Positions 27,557 to 35,429 of a stretch of DNA of 64,000 bases are shown here, one piece after another. Both the position numbers and the translations under genes were made by a program. The stretch lies in contig CAYYYP010000002.1 of the NCBI GenBank assembly GCA_964475985.1, positions 62,001 to 126,000 on the forward strand, read 5' to 3'. Positions within the stretch are counted from its first letter, which is position 1; each line of letters starts with the position of its first letter. Source of the stretch: CAYYYP01 sp964475985. Its GTDB lineage: Bacteria; Bdellovibrionota; UBA1018; CAYHWW01. The notes under the pieces were generated by a model. The model had not been told where the DNA came from. It did not search any database and worked only from the letters and a program-made list of their open reading frames with translations.

Positions 27557-27609
27557 AAAGCCGCTCAAAGTTTTGATTGAAAAAATCAGGCTTTCAGCGG
27601 CTTTTTTTT
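27557..27609 (+). terminator. Second, stronger terminator after the RRM gene
   Basis: AAAGCCGCT (27557-27565) pairs with AGCGGCTTT (27596-27604), followed by a long T run. An alternative pairing, GAAAGCC with GGCTTTC (27589-27595), exists inside it. Confidence 0.85.
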
Positions 27610-27669
27610 ATTTTTTAATTCTAGTCCCCGTCGGCTCAGGTTATTAAAGCATCTCAAGGAGATTTTACG

Positions 27670-28395
27670 ATGGGTGCACAGTGGAAACATGCAGGACGAG
27701 TTGAGAATGCCGCTAAGCGTGGTGCGCTTTTTGGAAAGCTCTGCAAAGAAATCATCGTAGCCGCAAAAATGGGAGATCCTAATCCCGATGGGAATGCAAG
27801 ATTGCGTGCCGCCATAGAAGCGGCCAGAAAAGCTTCGGTCCCTCGTGATACCATTGACCGCGCCGTCAAAAAGGGCGCAGGCCTTCTGGATGGCCAGATC
27901 AACTATGAGTCAGTTTTTTATGAGGGGTTTGCTCCTCACCGAGTCCCCATCATCGTTGAATGTTTGACTGAAAACCGTAACCGTACGGCATCCGATATTC
28001 GGGTTTTATTCCGAAAAGGCCAGCTTGGGAACACCGGAGCGGTTATGTGGATGTTCGACCGACTTGGTGTAGTGGAAGCGACCCATAGAACACCGTCGCT
28101 AGATATTGAATCAGTAGCCATTGAAGTCGGGGCCCAGAACGTAGAGGCCCTTGAAGCATCGGAAATTCCGCCCGGGCATTCGGGTGCGCGCTTTTTTTGT
28201 GATGCCACAGATCTAGATGGCGTAAATAAATCTTTAGCTCAGGCGGGCTGGGTCATGACGCTTTCTGAAATTTCCTACGTTGCCAAAAACACCACGCCGT
28301 TAAGTGAAGAAGAACAAAAAGAAGTGACGGAGTTTTTAAGTGCCATTGACGAACATGACGACGTGCATCGCATTTACGTAGGACTTAAGTCCTAG
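27670..28395 (+). CDS. yebC: YebC/PmpR family protein
   Basis: 241 aa. MGAQWKHAGRVENAAKRGALF replaces the more usual MAGHSKW start but keeps the family order. NPDGNARLRAAIEAARKASVP, RDTIDRAVKKGAG, NRNRTASDIRVLFRKGQLGN, and GAVMWMFDRLGVVE follow. YebC-like proteins act as transcription regulators or as translation factors at polyproline stalls. AAGGAG lies 9 nt before ATG 27670. Single gene. Confidence 0.94.
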   Translation: MGAQWKHAGRVENAAKRGALFGKLCKEIIVAAKMGDPNPDGNARLRAAIEAARKASVPRDTIDRAVKKGAGLLDGQINYESVFYEGFAPHRVPIIVECLTENRNRTASDIRVLFRKGQLGNTGAVMWMFDRLGVVEATHRTPSLDIESVAIEVGAQNVEALEASEIPPGHSGARFFCDATDLDGVNKSLAQAGWVMTLSEISYVAKNTTPLSEEEQKEVTEFLSAIDEHDDVHRIYVGLKS

Positions 28396-28405
28396 CGCAA
28401 GAAAG

Positions 28406-28780
28406 CTACCAGTTTTTAGAACGGAATCTTGGTGCCTCAAGGGATTTTGCAAGTGCCGCTTGTTCAGGCTCCTCTTTTTTAAGTTTATCTGAAGCTTCGG
28501 GTGATGTGACCAGGAGCGTTAATTTTGCGGGACTTAAGGATTCTTCAATTGCCTTAGTCATACCTTTAAGTTGGGAGGCAGAGTCGGATTTGATTTTACG
28601 ACGTTTGGGCTCACCAACTAGCAGAAGAACAAAAAATTCTGAAGCGTCGGCGAGCTGGGCACAGTAAAGTTCCGCCCAACTGCCCTCAATAAGGGGGTCG
28701 AGTTTCTGCACAAAATTTTCGGTTATGGATGGATCAACGGGACGAAGTTGCGTCGGTGCTTTTGCCATAAGTACCTTCAT
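28406..28780 (-). CDS. Hypothetical protein
   Basis: 124 aa, soluble, Lys/Glu/Ser rich with a central hydrophobic strand FFVLLLVGEP. Contains ALAKSLEAPRFRSKNW at the end. No signal peptide, metal motif or known domain recognised. Convergent with yebC (10 bp between stops) and facing away from apaG. Coding status is supported mainly by length, by filling the gap and by lack of a better frame; it could be lineage specific. Confidence 0.55.
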   Translation of the reverse strand: MKVLMAKAPTQLRPVDPSITENFVQKLDPLIEGSWAELYCAQLADASEFFVLLLVGEPKRRKIKSDSASQLKGMTKAIEESLSPAKLTLLVTSPEASDKLKKEEPEQAALAKSLEAPRFRSKNW

Positions 28781-28869
28781 TCTAAAGGGCGGAGCCGCTC
28801 AATGTCTATGGTTTAGATAGATTCAGAAGATTCCTTTTCCAAACGGTAAATCTCGGGTAATTATAACAT

Positions 28870-29334
28870 GTGGATCAGTACCCCAATTTATCGGACCCTA
28901 GTTATTCGGCCATGACGCGAGACATCCAAGTTGTGGTGCAACCCAGCTATGTTCCAGAGCGCTCATCCGCCGAGGGTAAGTATTATTTTTTTATCTATCG
29001 TGTAACCATAATAAATTTGGGACTCAAGACCGTCCGGCTCCAAAGCAGGCGGTGGGTGATTCAAGATGGCCAAGGCCGTAAAGAGACGGTGCATGGACCA
29101 GGAGTTGTGGGCCAACAGCCAACTATCTTACCTGGCGAAAGTTTTGAGTATAGCAGTGCCTGCCCTCTCGGGACACCCACGGGCAGCATGCGCGGCGCTT
29201 ATTTCATGGTCGATGAGGATGGTTTTGATTTCGAAGTCAGTATCCCACTTTTTTTTCTAAGATTAGGGACTACCGCTACTGCCTTGAGTTTGGTTTCCGA
29301 GCCGGCTCTCGCCCCGACGCCTTTGATTCCCTAA
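28870..29334 (+). CDS. apaG: ApaG domain protein
   Basis: 154 aa from GTG 28870; ATG 28912 gives 140 aa and is nearer to the family start (about 125 aa). Motifs: DIQVVVQPSYVPERS, YFFIYRVTIINLG, LQSRRWVIQDGQGR, GPGVVGQQPTILPGESFEY, GSMRGAYFMV. The C-terminus carries about 23 extra residues (SLVSEPALAPTPLIP) that overlap the 3' end of the opposing FecR gene by 72 bp. ApaG is a fibronectin-like fold linked to magnesium/cobalt and Ap4A phenotypes. Confidence 0.9.
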   Translation: MDQYPNLSDPSYSAMTRDIQVVVQPSYVPERSSAEGKYYFFIYRVTIINLGLKTVRLQSRRWVIQDGQGRKETVHGPGVVGQQPTILPGESFEYSSACPLGTPTGSMRGAYFMVDEDGFDFEVSIPLFFLRLGTTATALSLVSEPALAPTPLIP

Positions 29335-30915
29335 GTGAAAAGTTAAGTTCACCCCGAAGCTTACCTCGGTGAAAGTTTGCGCCGCCACTGTATTGCTTTG
29401 AAGCCTTAAACTATAACCACCGGTTGCTTCCAAATCGATGAAATGTTCCTTGGTCACGAAGCGGTGTTTGAGGCCTAGTTTGCTCAGTCCAGCGTAGCCC
29501 ATGCTCGCCGTGTAATCCGTAGACTCCCCGCCTAAGATGAGGGTGGCGGATAAGTCAGTAAACAGCGCGGTAGAGTTCAATTGAAAAAATTCATAACGAA
29601 AGTCTGCACCAAGAAAAGGTGAGGCCAGGACGCCTAAAGATGCCGAAGATGCGGACGCTTTTTGAACTTGAATAGTTTGACCATACCCTAGGAAAGTACC
29701 TAGTCTAATGCGGTGGCCTGGCAGATGGGTGCGTATTCCGCCCGAGAAGGAAAAAGTTGAAGCCTGATCGTTGGTAAGTGGTCTGGTCTTGGGCGCTTCA
29801 TACTCACTCATGAGATAGGATGCTTTTACGTAACTCTCAAAATCGGTGGTCCAGTGATGTGTCCAGGTACCTTCGAGCCCCGTATTTAGTTTTGAAATGA
29901 ACGTCGTGGCACCAGAGATGGCTTTATATCTCGTCGCAAGTTTAGAAAAGCTTGCCAATGGCGTAAGGGTAAATGAATTCGTGAGATCAAAGCGTGAAGG
30001 ATCCACCCGCAAATCCATTTCGTCTAGGTTTAAGGGCGGAGTTAATCCTGCAAAAGGTGGCAATGGACTTGGATCCACTAGGTCCTTCTTTTTACGGCGA
30101 GTCGGAGTGATCTCTTCGGGCTGGGGAATTTCCTCGGTCTCCCGCGCATCGGGCAGTGGAATCGTATGGTTTTGCGTGTCTTCGGCGGGCTTTCGGTCAG
30201 GACCCTGTGGCGCTAGAGCCACCATATTTTTTGATTGATGCATTTCAAATTTGTCGCCCGCGGAAAGGGTAGTGACCGTGGGGGCCAGCGGAACGCCGTC
30301 TTCTTCCTTAGCAAAAAGGCCTTCAGCCTTTGGCGCCGGGGCCTTAAGCTCCGTGACTTCAACGCTTCCGGAAAGGATCTGAAGGTTTGGTTTTTGATTC
30401 CTTGACCCTTGAAGCTGAATGACGGCATCCTTGGATTTGAGTTCTAGTATCTTTCCTTGATGTTGAACTCTCAACACAGAATTTTTTTCAAGCTTAGCCG
30501 TGAATTGTCCATGCTGAAGACTCACCGTTGGTTGCTCTTCGCTGACGAAGATGCGCACGAGGGATCGTGGCTGAATCTTGAGTTCGCCGCCACCTTTGAT
30601 TTGAATGCGGGCATGGGATTCATCACCAGTAAAAATGGAATCCCCCTGAAAAACTCGTTCATCATGCCGAATGGGAAACCATACGACTTCTGAGTCCAGT
30701 CGTCGCCTAACGTCATCCGACTGCTCTAAGGTGTAGGCTACTACTTTTAGTTCGCCGCTATCGATCAGGGTCCGGAAGTACTGATCGGTAAGCAGCAAAA
30801 ATGAGGTAATTGCCAGTGTGATGGACGCCACCACCAGCACCACGCGGTCAATATTCACCTTATTTTTAAGCCAGGCCCAAAGTTTCACGTAAGTCTCATC
30901 GACAAGTATGGTCAA
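29263..30915 (-). CDS. FecR-domain protein with C-terminal barrel-like region
   Basis: 550 aa. A non-cleaved membrane helix (about 22-45, VVASITLAITSFLLL) is followed by a FecR-like domain (about 60-200: HARIQIKGGGELKIQPRSLV, VSLQHGQFTAKL), a Pro/Glu-rich linker (about 200-300), and about 230 residues of alternating beta strands that look like an outer-membrane barrel (LEGTWTHHWTTDFESYVKAS, RIRLGTFLGYGQTIQV, VSFGVNLTFHLG). Inner-membrane anchor plus barrel is an odd topology. The last residues after HLG are a polar tail that overlaps apaG. Confidence 0.78.
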   Translation of the reverse strand: MTILVDETYVKLWAWLKNKVNIDRVVLVVASITLAITSFLLLTDQYFRTLIDSGELKVVAYTLEQSDDVRRRLDSEVVWFPIRHDERVFQGDSIFTGDESHARIQIKGGGELKIQPRSLVRIFVSEEQPTVSLQHGQFTAKLEKNSVLRVQHQGKILELKSKDAVIQLQGSRNQKPNLQILSGSVEVTELKAPAPKAEGLFAKEEDGVPLAPTVTTLSAGDKFEMHQSKNMVALAPQGPDRKPAEDTQNHTIPLPDARETEEIPQPEEITPTRRKKKDLVDPSPLPPFAGLTPPLNLDEMDLRVDPSRFDLTNSFTLTPLASFSKLATRYKAISGATTFISKLNTGLEGTWTHHWTTDFESYVKASYLMSEYEAPKTRPLTNDQASTFSFSGGIRTHLPGHRIRLGTFLGYGQTIQVQKASASSASLGVLASPFLGADFRYEFFQLNSTALFTDLSATLILGGESTDYTASMGYAGLSKLGLKHRFVTKEHFIDLEATGGYSLRLQSNTVAAQTFTEVSFGVNLTFHLGNQRRRGESRLGNQTQGSSGSP

Positions 30916-30976
30916 ACGTAGAGGTGTAAATATTGCCTATTTATAGTTAGATAAGCTTGACCGAAATGCAGGATGA

Positions 30977-33085
30977 ATGACCGCCTTACCTAAACCTCCT
31001 GAGATCAAAGTGGATTCGCTGGCCGAAGGCCTATCCCTGCGTACGAAGCTCCTCGTGCTATTGATCGCGTTGCCGTTCGTAGCGCTGGCCCTGTATGCGG
31101 CGTTGGCCATTCAATTATTCAAATCCGATAAGATTGCCTACATCTACGACTCAACCTCGGCCATGAACCGCACCATCACTTCGCAGATTGGTGGGGAACT
31201 CCGGGTGATGACAGACCGCGTAGAGGCATTTGCGCGCAGCAATCCAGGTGCACATCTAAACGAAGTAGGGTTTGTGGAGCGAGTTTTTGAGTCTCAAGAG
31301 CTTGAATTCCTAGCCCAAGGTTCAACCGCCATTCCGCAGTGGATTCTCGTCCGGGAGAAAGTAGAGTCAGGCAGTGGCACTAATTATAGTTGCGCCCTAA
31401 TCTTGCCGCATTCGGACAACATAGGGCCCGAGAGTTTCTGTAAGAAAAAAATTGCCCAGGGTACCGAAGCTTTCAGCATGTTCAGCGATATTGAGACGGG
31501 CGAAATTAAAACGGGAATTGAAAACCTCATGGCACAGTCGGCCCCCTCCTTTCGTCCCTTGGATGAAGAGGGCAAACGTACGCCCGCTGCCCAGGAAGAA
31601 GCCGTTCATCGAAAGCGGGCACCTAAGTTTACCTTCCTTAAGGGAGAACATTTTCATTGGATGTTCGTCATGATTCCCGTACCCGGGCGGGACGCATCGG
31701 CGACGGTCGCTCCCTACGTGATGGCGGGTTTTAAGCTTTCAAACTTCAATGAGATTTTTTCGCAGAGTAAAGCTTATCAATCTTTTTTGATTGAAAATAG
31801 TTTTGGAAAAACATTGGTTCCATCGCAGTTACCGAATCCGGCCGAACCCTTAAAAGAAGTATCGGAATTTGCATCCTTTGCGAACTGGCCCTTTTACACG
31901 ACGCTTACGCAAAAAGGCGTGCCCACCGGGACGGAAGAAGCTAAAACGTTAAGCGGGCAAGAGTACCTCGTCGCCTATTCAAAGCTTGGATTAGGGGATC
32001 TCTCTGTAGTGACCCTGGTGCAAAAGAATAGAGCCCTCCAAGCCATCGAGTCTCTGCGCTCTAAATCAGTTTTATTTCTACTAGCCATCATTTCTGCAGC
32101 GGCGATTCTGAGCGTGTTTGCTGCACGTTCTCTGACCAAACGATTGCGGGACCTCTATCATGCCACGAAGGAAGTGGCGCAAGGCAAGTTCGATATCCGG
32201 GTTCAGATCCCCTCTCGAGATGAAGTGGGTGGTCTTGCCCAGAGCTTCAATACGATGGCGGGCGAGGTAGCAAGGCTTCTGGAAGATAACGTAGCCAAAG
32301 CGCGAATGGAAAAGGAACTCGAGACGGCACGCATGGTTCAGGAAACACTTTTTCCAAAAGACCATTTTGAGGACTCAAGCATTGAAATTTTTGGATACTA
32401 TAAACCGGCCAGTGAATGCGGTGGTGACTGGTGGAATTACAGCGACCGAGGCGATCATGTCCTATTATGGATCGGGGATGCCACGGGCCATGGCGCAGGA
32501 GCGGCCCTTATCACGAGCGCTGCCCGTTCCGCGGCGTCGGTTATTGAAAGTCTACCGCCCATGGAACCTGCCGAAATTTTAAGGGTTATGAATCGCGCGG
32601 TTCACCAGACTTCCAAAGGCAATATGCTCATGACGTTTTTTGTCGCAAAGCTTGATAAAAAAACGGGAGAGCTTTCCTATTGCAACGCAAGTCATGAGCC
32701 GGTCCTGATCATCACCAAAGATGTCCAAGGCCAAGTCGACCGAAAAACCATTCTGCCTTTGGATGAATCTAAAAACCCAAGGCTAGGTGACCGGGAAGAA
32801 TGTCGTTTCAAAGAAGGGCGTATGACTCTGCAACCGGGTCAGGTTCTATTGTTCTACACCGATGGAGTAGTAGATCAGTATAACGCTCAAGAACAAACTT
32901 GGGGCGAAAGAAAATTCATTAAAGCTTTAGCGGCTGGATTGTCCGCAAATGAGCAGTTAGTTCCGGCCATGAATTTCGTACGTGAGGAAGGCGAAACTTT
33001 CCGAGGCGCTGAAGCGTTACGGGATGACGTTACTTTTTTTGCGTGCAAATTTAAGGGACAGTCAAGCTTGAGCGAGGCTGCTTAG
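30977..33085 (+). CDS. Membrane SpoIIE-type serine phosphatase with HAMP
   Basis: 702 aa. TM1 about 24-47, a large extracytoplasmic sensor region (about 50-355) of unknown type, TM2 about 358-378, HAMP (LTKRLRDLYHATKEVAQGKF, about 380-430), a short helical linker, and a PP2C/SpoIIE domain (about 450-695) with ECGGDWWNY, IGDATGHGAGAALI and FYTDGVVDQYN supplying the metal-binding Asp residues. It is expected to dephosphorylate the STAS protein encoded two genes downstream. The next gene starts 1 bp after the stop, so the three genes form a unit. Confidence 0.93.
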   Translation: MTALPKPPEIKVDSLAEGLSLRTKLLVLLIALPFVALALYAALAIQLFKSDKIAYIYDSTSAMNRTITSQIGGELRVMTDRVEAFARSNPGAHLNEVGFVERVFESQELEFLAQGSTAIPQWILVREKVESGSGTNYSCALILPHSDNIGPESFCKKKIAQGTEAFSMFSDIETGEIKTGIENLMAQSAPSFRPLDEEGKRTPAAQEEAVHRKRAPKFTFLKGEHFHWMFVMIPVPGRDASATVAPYVMAGFKLSNFNEIFSQSKAYQSFLIENSFGKTLVPSQLPNPAEPLKEVSEFASFANWPFYTTLTQKGVPTGTEEAKTLSGQEYLVAYSKLGLGDLSVVTLVQKNRALQAIESLRSKSVLFLLAIISAAAILSVFAARSLTKRLRDLYHATKEVAQGKFDIRVQIPSRDEVGGLAQSFNTMAGEVARLLEDNVAKARMEKELETARMVQETLFPKDHFEDSSIEIFGYYKPASECGGDWWNYSDRGDHVLLWIGDATGHGAGAALITSAARSAASVIESLPPMEPAEILRVMNRAVHQTSKGNMLMTFFVAKLDKKTGELSYCNASHEPVLIITKDVQGQVDRKTILPLDESKNPRLGDREECRFKEGRMTLQPGQVLLFYTDGVVDQYNAQEQTWGERKFIKALAAGLSANEQLVPAMNFVREEGETFRGAEALRDDVTFFACKFKGQSSLSEAA

Positions 33086-33086
33086 T

Positions 33087-33923
33087 ATGAAGATTAACGC
33101 AAAAAACCCTCGGCTTCGGGCGCTGATCTCGGATGAATTTCTAAAAAAATTTAGCGATGCCATTGAGATTACCGATGCGGCCTCCCAGGTCTCTTCAGTG
33201 CATTCACGGAATCTCATTCGCATCGTTGAGGGCGGAAGCCCCGGAGAAATCCTGAGGCTCTCCGAAATTGAGGGCAACTCAAATGTGATTTCGGCGGACC
33301 GGAAAGATTTTTTGGACGAGCTCAATGCCGCCGCACTTCTACTTGAGAACCCAGGGCTTTTTCACAAAGATCCGGTAGCCGCATTTTTTCCAAACGGACT
33401 GTTGGGCAAAGAGGTATTGAATTTTCAGTGTAAGGCGGAGCTCCAAAAATGCCGTAGCAAACTTGGGCTGATTATCCATCAGGTACCCAGAGCCCAGCCG
33501 CTGGTCGCAAACATCCTGCTCGCCATAAATGAATTTAGCAATAATTCGCTGGATGCATCTGCACGCGCAACTAAAGAAGGTTTTGAAGCCGAGATCGGCA
33601 TTTGTTTTGATCAGAACCGGCTGATCGTTGTTGCGCGCGATAATGTGGGTTCACTGAAACCGCGTCAACTCATAAATCGTTTTTTTAAAACAGAGAATTT
33701 TGGCATCGCAAAAACTATGAATATGGATGAGCGTAAGGGGGGCGCGGGCATCGGCTGCCGCCTTATCTTTGATGTTTGCCAAAGCCTCTACCTAGCGGTG
33801 ATACCGCAGTCCTTCACCACGGTAGTGGCAGTGTTTCAGCTGGGTACAAGTCAAAAAAATTTAGAGGCCCTGGGAAAAAGCCTGCATATTTCGGAATCTG
33901 ACGGAAGGAGATCACTAGCGTGA
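33087..33923 (+). CDS. GHKL ATPase, anti-sigma-factor-type serine kinase
   Basis: 278 aa. The C-terminal half is a Bergerat-fold ATPase: N-box NEFSNNSLDAS, G1 ARDNVGSL, G2 KGGAGIGCRLIF. The N-terminal 130 residues are an unrecognised domain. Such proteins (RsbW/SpoIIAB type) phosphorylate STAS antagonists and bind a target. The position between a SpoIIE phosphatase and a STAS protein fits partner switching. No sigma factor gene is next to it. Confidence 0.85.
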   Translation: MKINAKNPRLRALISDEFLKKFSDAIEITDAASQVSSVHSRNLIRIVEGGSPGEILRLSEIEGNSNVISADRKDFLDELNAAALLLENPGLFHKDPVAAFFPNGLLGKEVLNFQCKAELQKCRSKLGLIIHQVPRAQPLVANILLAINEFSNNSLDASARATKEGFEAEIGICFDQNRLIVVARDNVGSLKPRQLINRFFKTENFGIAKTMNMDERKGGAGIGCRLIFDVCQSLYLAVIPQSFTTVVAVFQLGTSQKNLEALGKSLHISESDGRRSLA

Positions 33924-34417
33924 GCACAAAATTTGAAATTCAAAAAGACGCTGCAGCAAAGGCATCGGGAGGGGAAGTTCATTTGAAAATCTCCGGTGCC
34001 ATCGATGAGGATGCAAGTTTTCCGTTTGATCTGATTCCGGCGGATGGTTCTAGCCTAGTGCTGAACCTAGCGGGCGTTTCCCTCATTAATTCCTGCGGCA
34101 TCCGTTCTTGGGTTAAGTGGATCAAAGGTATTCCTGAGTCCACTAAACTTGTACTTTATGACGTACCTAAAATCGTGGTGGATCAAATTAATATGGTCGA
34201 CGGTTTTGTGCCAATAAATACCCAAATCGAATCATTTTACGTGCCCTATTTTTGCGACGCCTGCGAAGAAGTAACCCAGGTCCTTTACAAAGCGGGAAAG
34301 CATTATTTAGGAAAGGACTTAAAATTCAAAGAACCGGTTGCTTGTCAGAAATGCAAAGGCGAAACCGAAATCGACGTCCTTGAGACCAAATATTTTAAGT
34401 TCTTATCTACGCTTTAA
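33920..34417 (+). CDS. STAS-domain antagonist with C-terminal zinc ribbon
   Basis: 165 aa from GTG 33920 (GGAAGGAG upstream; GTGA overlap with the kinase stop). The STAS part (about 18-105) has LVLNLAGVSLINSCGIRSW, with S58 in the place of the phospho-Ser of SpoIIAA (usual D-S-S-G). The C-terminus has two Cys pairs, FCDAC (C112, C115) and ACQKC (C142, C145), spaced like a zinc ribbon. I do not know this combination from described partner-switching systems. The 3' end overlaps the opposing epimerase gene by 11 bp. Confidence 0.82.
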   Translation: MSTKFEIQKDAAAKASGGEVHLKISGAIDEDASFPFDLIPADGSSLVLNLAGVSLINSCGIRSWVKWIKGIPESTKLVLYDVPKIVVDQINMVDGFVPINTQIESFYVPYFCDACEEVTQVLYKAGKHYLGKDLKFKEPVACQKCKGETEIDVLETKYFKFLSTL

Positions 34418-35375
34418 TTGAGGTAAGTCCTTCGGCTAAGCTCACCTTGGGCGCATAACTGAGCGTGCGATTTGCCTCGGTGATCAGAGCGCATGATTTT
34501 TTCACGTCCCCTTCACGGAAAGGCCCAAACTCTACGGCCGAAGATCCGAAGATGGGTTTCATCTCGTTAATTAATTCAAGTAGCGAAACCGATTTTCCGC
34601 TGGCTAGGTTGATGGGGTTTGCCTGCCAAAATTCTTGGTCTGAATTTAATTTTTCGGTGTGGGCGAGTAACCCCGAAACAATATCATTTACGTGTACAAA
34701 ATCCCTGGTTTGTTTCCCGTCTCCGTGAATGGTTAAGGCGCGGCGTTCGGTTAGCCGGTCGGCAAAAATGGAGATTACGCCAGAGTAGGGCGAACGGGGA
34801 TCTTGCTCTGGTCCGTACACATTAAAAAATCGAACTACACTTATGGGAAGTTTAAAGTTGATCGCAAACAGGCGACAGATTTTTTCGGACGCTAACTTTT
34901 GGGCCGCATAAAAACTTTGGGGCTCGCCATGTTTTGCGTCAGCTTCCGCTAGCGGGGAAATACCGGAATTGCCATAGACGGCAGCCGAGCTTGAAAAAAC
35001 TAAAGGCAGTTTTTGATCATGGGATTTCAGTGAATTTAGGAGTTGAACAAGCCCCGTAACATTGTTGGCGTGACTTTCTACGGGGTCTTCGTCGCATGCG
35101 CCTACACTTACGGTGGCCGCCAGGTGAAAGATGAAATCCGTTTTGCTTAATGCTGCTTTCATTAGAGTCTCGTTTCGATAGTCACCCTTTATTAAACAGA
35201 GCCGATCCCGTGCTTCGGAAGGCAGGCTTGAAAATTTTTCCTCCCGTAAAACACGATCTAAAACCATCACGGTGCAGAAATTATTTTGCTTCAACAGAGC
35301 GCGTGCCAGGTGCGCGCCGATAAAGCCCATTCCGCCCGTAATGAGATAGTTTTGGTAATGAGCTTTTTTTTGCAT
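34407..35375 (-). CDS. NAD-dependent sugar epimerase/dehydratase (UDP-glucose 4-epimerase-like)
   Basis: 322 aa extended short-chain dehydrogenase. N-terminal ITGGMGFIGAHLARAL binds NAD. SSSAAVYG and YAAQKLASEK give the catalytic Ser and Tyr-x3-Lys. VRFFNVYGPEQDP and HVNDIV are typical for GalE-like epimerases. Likely acts on a nucleotide sugar for surface polysaccharide. No glycosyltransferase adjoins it, so the exact sugar is unknown. Confidence 0.88.
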   Translation of the reverse strand: MQKKAHYQNYLITGGMGFIGAHLARALLKQNNFCTVMVLDRVLREEKFSSLPSEARDRLCLIKGDYRNETLMKAALSKTDFIFHLAATVSVGACDEDPVESHANNVTGLVQLLNSLKSHDQKLPLVFSSSAAVYGNSGISPLAEADAKHGEPQSFYAAQKLASEKICRLFAINFKLPISVVRFFNVYGPEQDPRSPYSGVISIFADRLTERRALTIHGDGKQTRDFVHVNDIVSGLLAHTEKLNSDQEFWQANPINLASGKSVSLLELINEMKPIFGSSAVEFGPFREGDVKKSCALITEANRTLSYAPKVSLAEGLTSIKA

Positions 35376-35429
35376 AAGTGAAAGTATACCTCTGGTGTGT
35401 GTACATTTGCTGTGTCATTTTTTAGCTCA

